Part shown: positions 60,317-64,000 of the stretch, in pieces
Layout: each line of letters begins with the position of its first letter
Numbering within the stretch: position 1 is the first letter of the stretch
DNA from: JAOAPY01 sp038237475
Lineage (GTDB): Bacteria; Acidobacteriota; Blastocatellia; Pyrinomonadales; Pyrinomonadaceae
Assembly (NCBI GenBank): GCA_038237475.1
Contig: JBBRYS010000011.1
Location: 114,784-178,783 of the forward strand
DNA length: 64,000 bases
Direction of reading: 5' to 3'
The notes under the pieces: generated by a model
Told to the model about the DNA's origin: nothing
Seen by the model: only the letters and a program-made list of their open reading frames with translations
Databases searched by the model: none
Translations under genes and position numbers: made by a program

Positions 60317-63300
60317 ATGTCGAACGCTCTTCTTACAGATTCTCCTGAAAAAAGTCCACCCGGTTTGGAAGCGGGGAACTTCATCGAGCTGTTGCGGCTT
60401 AGGGCCGCAAGTGAGGCAGATCGAGAACTCTATACGTTTCTCTCGGATGGTCCCAAGCCTCAGCGCAGTTTGACTAGCGCAGGGCTTGATCTGCGTGCGC
60501 GTGCAATCGGGGCCCGGCTGCAACAGGCAGGCGCCACGCGCCAGCGGGTGTTGTTGCTGTTCCCTCCGGGTCTTGATTACATTGCGGCCTTCTTCGGCTG
60601 TTTGTATGCCGGAGCCGTCGCCGTTCCTGCTTATCCGCCTCGCCCAAATCGAAACACCGATCGCCTCAGATCGATAATCTACAATGCGAAACCGGCGCTT
60701 GCGCTGATGACGCAGTCGCTGAAGTCTCAGATTGAATCTCAATTGAACCAGACAGCAGACAGCGTCTCATTGCGGTGCGAAGCGATCGAGTCCATCGACA
60801 ACGGCGCGGCTCAGGATTGGCAACCACCGATCGTGGACGGCAGTACGCTCGCCTTTCTGCAATACACATCCGGCTCAACCGCCAACCCTAAGGGCGTGAT
60901 GATTAGCCACCGGAACCTGCTTGAGAATGAGAGGATGATCCAGAAGGCGTTTGGGCAAACAGCAGATTCCATAATCGTCGGTTGGCTGCCACTGTTTCAT
61001 GACATGGGGCTGATCGGAAATGTACTGCTGCCGCTTTACGCCGGTGCCCGCTGTATTCTGATGTCTCCGCTATCGTTTCTGCAACGGCCGTTCTCCTGGC
61101 TGGAAGCAATCTCTCGCTACCGAGCCACGACCAGTGGCGGTCCAAATTTCGCTTATGACTTTTGTGTGCAGAAGATAAGCCCCGCGCAACGAGAAGAATT
61201 GGACCTCAGCAGTTGGACCATCGCTTTTAACGGTTCTGAACCGGTGCGCCAGGACACACTTGATCGTTTCTGCACCGCGTTCGAGTCCTGCGGGTTTAGA
61301 CGCCGATCCTTCTTTCCCTGTTACGGACTTGCCGAAGCTACGTTGTTCGTTTCAGGCGGGCCTCGGACCAGCGATCCCGTCGTGCGCGACTTCGACCGAA
61401 CCGCGCTGGAGCAAAATCGGGCAGTGTCAGCCTCAACGGAAATCCAGGATGTTCAAACCCTCGTCAGTTGCGGCACCTCGCGCAAACATGGGATCACCAT
61501 TGTTGACGTTGACCTCCTGAGGGGTTGCCCCGATGGTCAGGTTGGCGAGATTTGGGTGGCCGGCGAGAGCATAGCGAAAGGCTACTGGGACCAGCCCGAG
61601 GAATCGGCCCGCACCTTCCGCGCTCAGCTTGAGGATCCGGGAGCTGGGCCTTACCTGCGCACGGGTGATCTGGGGTTCGTTGCGGACGGACAACTATTTG
61701 TCACTGGCCGTTTGAAGGATTTGATCATCATCCGCGGCCGCAATTTCTATCCCGATGATATCGAGCACACCGCGCTGCAGTGCGACCCGGCACTCCGGCC
61801 TGGCGCAGGCGCGGCGTTCTCTATTGAAGTCGAAGGCGAAGAGCGACTGGTCGTCACTTGTGAAGTTGGAAGAGCATCGCGTGGCGCCGACCTGGCGACC
61901 GTAGTGGAGAACATACGACGGGTGCTCGCAGAAGAGCACGAGCTTCAGGTCTATGGTGTCGCTCTGCTTACACCGGGTTCGTTGTTGAAAACATCGAGCG
62001 GAAAGATTCAGCGGCAGGCGATGAAAGAAGCTTTCTTGATGGGCAGCCTCCAGACCTTGCTTCTTTGGCAGCTCTCTCGATCGTCCGCCGAAGAAGAAAG
62101 TCGTGGTCCAGCGGATGATGATGATAGTTTTGAGGCCACAACTGAGTGGATCGCCGCTAGAGCAGCGGTGCTGCTGGGACTAACTCGTTCCCAGATTGAC
62201 GTCAGCGAATCGATCGCTCGCCACGGGTTGGATTCACTCGCTGCTATTGAATTGGCCCATAGCATTGAGTTGCATCTCGGCGCATCCATGCCGGCGCTGA
62301 CTCTGATGCAGGACCTGAGCATTTCAGAAATTGCTGCCCAGGTGCTGGCCCGGCGCGAACGATCCCCGGACCAATCTCTGGCCACGACGACGGTAGCTCA
62401 GCCGCAGTCAGCATTGTCGATGTCGGCTGGACAGGCGGCGCTTTGGTTCCTGCACCGGCTCGCACCGGACAACGTCGCCTATAACTTAATGGGCACGGCG
62501 CGAATTTGCGGCCCTGTCAATGTCGACAACTTGCGCAAATCTTTTCAGGTGTTGCTGGAGCGGCATTCGCAATTGCGCAGCCGGTTTGATTCGCACCACG
62601 GGCAACCGGTTCAGGTAATAGAAAGAGATTTTCAGATCGCTTTTCACGAGGAGGATCTCCCGGCCTCGGAGACGAACCGCCGCATCCGCGAAGAAGCGCA
62701 TCGTCCTTTCGACCTTACGAAGGGTCCTGTCTTTCGCGTCACAGTTTTGAAGGTGAATTCCGGTGAGCAGTTAATAATCATTGCGGCGCACCACATCGTC
62801 CTGGATCTTTGGTCATTAGCGGTGCTGGTGAGAGAGTTGGGTCTCATCTATACCGCGCTGGAATCCGGGACAGCGGCAGACCTGCCTTTGCTGGAAGGTA
62901 GTTTTGAAGACTATGTCAGTTGGCAACAGCAAATGCTTTCCGGACCGCGAGGTGTGCAGCTTTTGGAATATTGGCAGGGAAAGTTGGCGGGCGAGCTGCC
63001 GGTTTTGGGCCTCAACACAGACTACCCGCGTCCCCTCGCACAAACCTTCGCAGGGGCGTCGGATTCAATCAACCTTTCAAGCCGCACCCTTGACGGTTTA
63101 CATGCACTAGCTCGGTGGCAGCTCACCACCGTTCACACGGTATTGCTCGCTGCTTACCTGACGCTCTTGCACCGTCACACGGGCCAGCAAGACCTTATAG
63201 TTGGTTCTCCAACCAACGGCAGAACTGATCGGCGTTTTCAATCGCTGGTGGGATACCTGGTAAACCTCGTTCCCATTCGCGTGAATTTGGATGGTGCTCT

Positions 63301-64000
63301 TACATTCCGGCAGTTGCTTGCACAGGTTCGTGAGCACGTTCTCGAGGCGCTGGAACATCAGGAGTATCCCTTCCCGTTACTAGTCAACAACGTATGTCCT
63401 GACCGCGATCCCAGCCGGTCGCCTGTGTTCCAGACGAGCTTCGTTTTTGAAAAGGTTCCGTCGTACAGCGAGGCCGCACTCGCCTCCTTCGTCCTCGGTG
63501 AAGCAGGAGCGCGGCTGGAGCTGGGGTCGTTGAGGCTGGAATCAGTCAGGAATGTGCAAGAGATAGCGCAGTTTGATTTGGCGATGGTTGTAGCGCCGGT
63601 CGAAGCTGGTGTCTCGGTCGCGCTTCAATATAACAAAGATCTCTTCAAGGCCTCGACCATCAAGAGGATGCTGACTCATTTCAGCCTGCTGGTTGATGAG
63701 ATAACCGCCCGTCCGGATCGGGAGATCGGTGAGATCTCGATGATGACGGAGGAAGAGCAGAGGCAGGTGTTGGTTGAATTCAATGACACGCAGAAGGAGT
63801 ACGCGAGCGGAGTTAGCGTGGCGGAGCTGTTTGCGGCGCAGGTGGCGAAAACGCCGGCCGCGACGGGAGTGATCTATGAAGGCGGGAGTCTTAGTTACGG
63901 AGAACTGAACGCGAGAGCGAACCGGTTGGCAGCGTATTTGCGAAGTTTGGGAGTAGGAAACGAGACGCGAGTGGGCCTGCTGTTGGAGCGTTCGCCGGAG
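60317..64000 (+). CDS. Lipopeptide NRPS, FAAL-ACP-C-A (partial, runs off window)
   Basis: 1228 codons are open to the end of the window. ATG 60317 is chosen over 60311 because GGAAG is then six bases upstream. The first domain (about 1-600) is a fatty acyl-AMP ligase: LQYTSGSTANPKGVMISH near 180, PCYGLAEATLFVSGG near 335 and GRLKDLIIIRGRNFYP. An ACP with HGLDSLAAIEL is near 637. A C domain (about 690-1130) has HHIVLDLWS near 826, where the usual Gly after the Asp is Leu. An A domain begins near 1160 (FAAQVAKTP, LSYGELNARANRLA). FAAL-ACP-C is the classic lipo-initiation module, which activates a free fatty acid and condenses it with the first amino acid. Confidence 0.94.
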   Translation, partial: MSNALLTDSPEKSPPGLEAGNFIELLRLRAASEADRELYTFLSDGPKPQRSLTSAGLDLRARAIGARLQQAGATRQRVLLLFPPGLDYIAAFFGCLYAGAVAVPAYPPRPNRNTDRLRSIIYNAKPALALMTQSLKSQIESQLNQTADSVSLRCEAIESIDNGAAQDWQPPIVDGSTLAFLQYTSGSTANPKGVMISHRNLLENERMIQKAFGQTADSIIVGWLPLFHDMGLIGNVLLPLYAGARCILMSPLSFLQRPFSWLEAISRYRATTSGGPNFAYDFCVQKISPAQREELDLSSWTIAFNGSEPVRQDTLDRFCTAFESCGFRRRSFFPCYGLAEATLFVSGGPRTSDPVVRDFDRTALEQNRAVSASTEIQDVQTLVSCGTSRKHGITIVDVDLLRGCPDGQVGEIWVAGESIAKGYWDQPEESARTFRAQLEDPGAGPYLRTGDLGFVADGQLFVTGRLKDLIIIRGRNFYPDDIEHTALQCDPALRPGAGAAFSIEVEGEERLVVTCEVGRASRGADLATVVENIRRVLAEEHELQVYGVALLTPGSLLKTSSGKIQRQAMKEAFLMGSLQTLLLWQLSRSSAEEESRGPADDDDSFEATTEWIAARAAVLLGLTRSQIDVSESIARHGLDSLAAIELAHSIELHLGASMPALTLMQDLSISEIAAQVLARRERSPDQSLATTTVAQPQSALSMSAGQAALWFLHRLAPDNVAYNLMGTARICGPVNVDNLRKSFQVLLERHSQLRSRFDSHHGQPVQVIERDFQIAFHEEDLPASETNRRIREEAHRPFDLTKGPVFRVTVLKVNSGEQLIIIAAHHIVLDLWSLAVLVRELGLIYTALESGTAADLPLLEGSFEDYVSWQQQMLSGPRGVQLLEYWQGKLAGELPVLGLNTDYPRPLAQTFAGASDSINLSSRTLDGLHALARWQLTTVHTVLLAAYLTLLHRHTGQQDLIVGSPTNGRTDRRFQSLVGYLVNLVPIRVNLDGALTFRQLLAQVREHVLEALEHQEYPFPLLVNNVCPDRDPSRSPVFQTSFVFEKVPSYSEAALASFVLGEAGARLELGSLRLESVRNVQEIAQFDLAMVVAPVEAGVSVALQYNKDLFKASTIKRMLTHFSLLVDEITARPDREIGEISMMTEEEQRQVLVEFNDTQKEYASGVSVAELFAAQVAKTPAATGVIYEGGSLSYGELNARANRLAAYLRSLGVGNETRVGLLLERSPE

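Overview
The window reads like a chromosomal segment of an Acidobacteriota bacterium, probably Blastocatellia-like. This is an inference from gene content and not from a marker gene: tandem DUF3108 protein, Ser/Thr kinase fused to a TolB-type domain and TPRs, ECF sigma factor, DinB, VOC, PA2169-type and lmo0937-type small stress proteins, Pro-Thr repeat linkers and moderate GC. No rRNA, tRNA, CRISPR array, transposase or phage gene was found.

Left part (1-18 kb), mostly housekeeping. It begins with the N-terminus of an FTR1-type iron permease, with a Fur-like palindrome upstream. Next comes a DUF3108 protein, then the pyrimidine locus: pyrD-pyrF on the minus strand, divergent from pyrR-pyrB-pyrC on the plus strand, with an intrinsic terminator between pyrR and pyrB. 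After these are a DUF6526 protein, an ABC exporter, a SET-domain protein, an M48 protease, a HI0933-like flavoprotein, a small membrane protein behind a sigma-54-type promoter, an ECF sigma factor, a chromate transporter and a secreted glycoside hydrolase.

Middle part (18-40 kb), envelope and secondary metabolism. A same-strand (minus) run goes, in transcription order, flippase, glycosyltransferase, PAP2 phosphatase, beta-propeller lipoprotein, NRPS (A-T-C-A-T), NRPS (C-A-T-TE), a large secreted Ig/jelly-roll-like repeat protein and a small secreted protein. The two NRPS genes form a complete three-module line with a non-canonical loading A domain and a valine-like last A domain. Divergent from this run are galE, a decayed GH2 fragment and a SAM-methyltransferase-like gene, which converges on a SpoIID-domain protein.

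Right part (40-64 kb). A cluster of REP-like hairpins is followed by a PA2169-type protein and an ankyrin protein, both with sigma-54-like promoters, then VOC, DinB and ackA. A decayed mgtA-type P-ATPase remnant, a kinase-TPR protein, a PQQ-type propeller and a TolB-tail remnant follow. Next is a compact three-gene island (EACC1-like membrane protein, membrane caspase-like protease, lipoprotein) that looks like a biological conflict or cell-death system. The window ends in a second biosynthetic operon: a specialised NusG paralog, a membrane M28 peptidase, a stand-alone A-T protein, an ankyrin protein, and an NRPS with FAAL-ACP-C-A start that runs off the end, so a lipopeptide pathway.

Main candidates for new biology are the EACC1/caspase/lipoprotein island (50.6-53.6 kb), the NusG-paralog-led lipopeptide operon with its leader hairpin (54.3-64 kb), and the NRPS line with a loading A domain that lacks the amino-group-binding Asp (21-30.6 kb).
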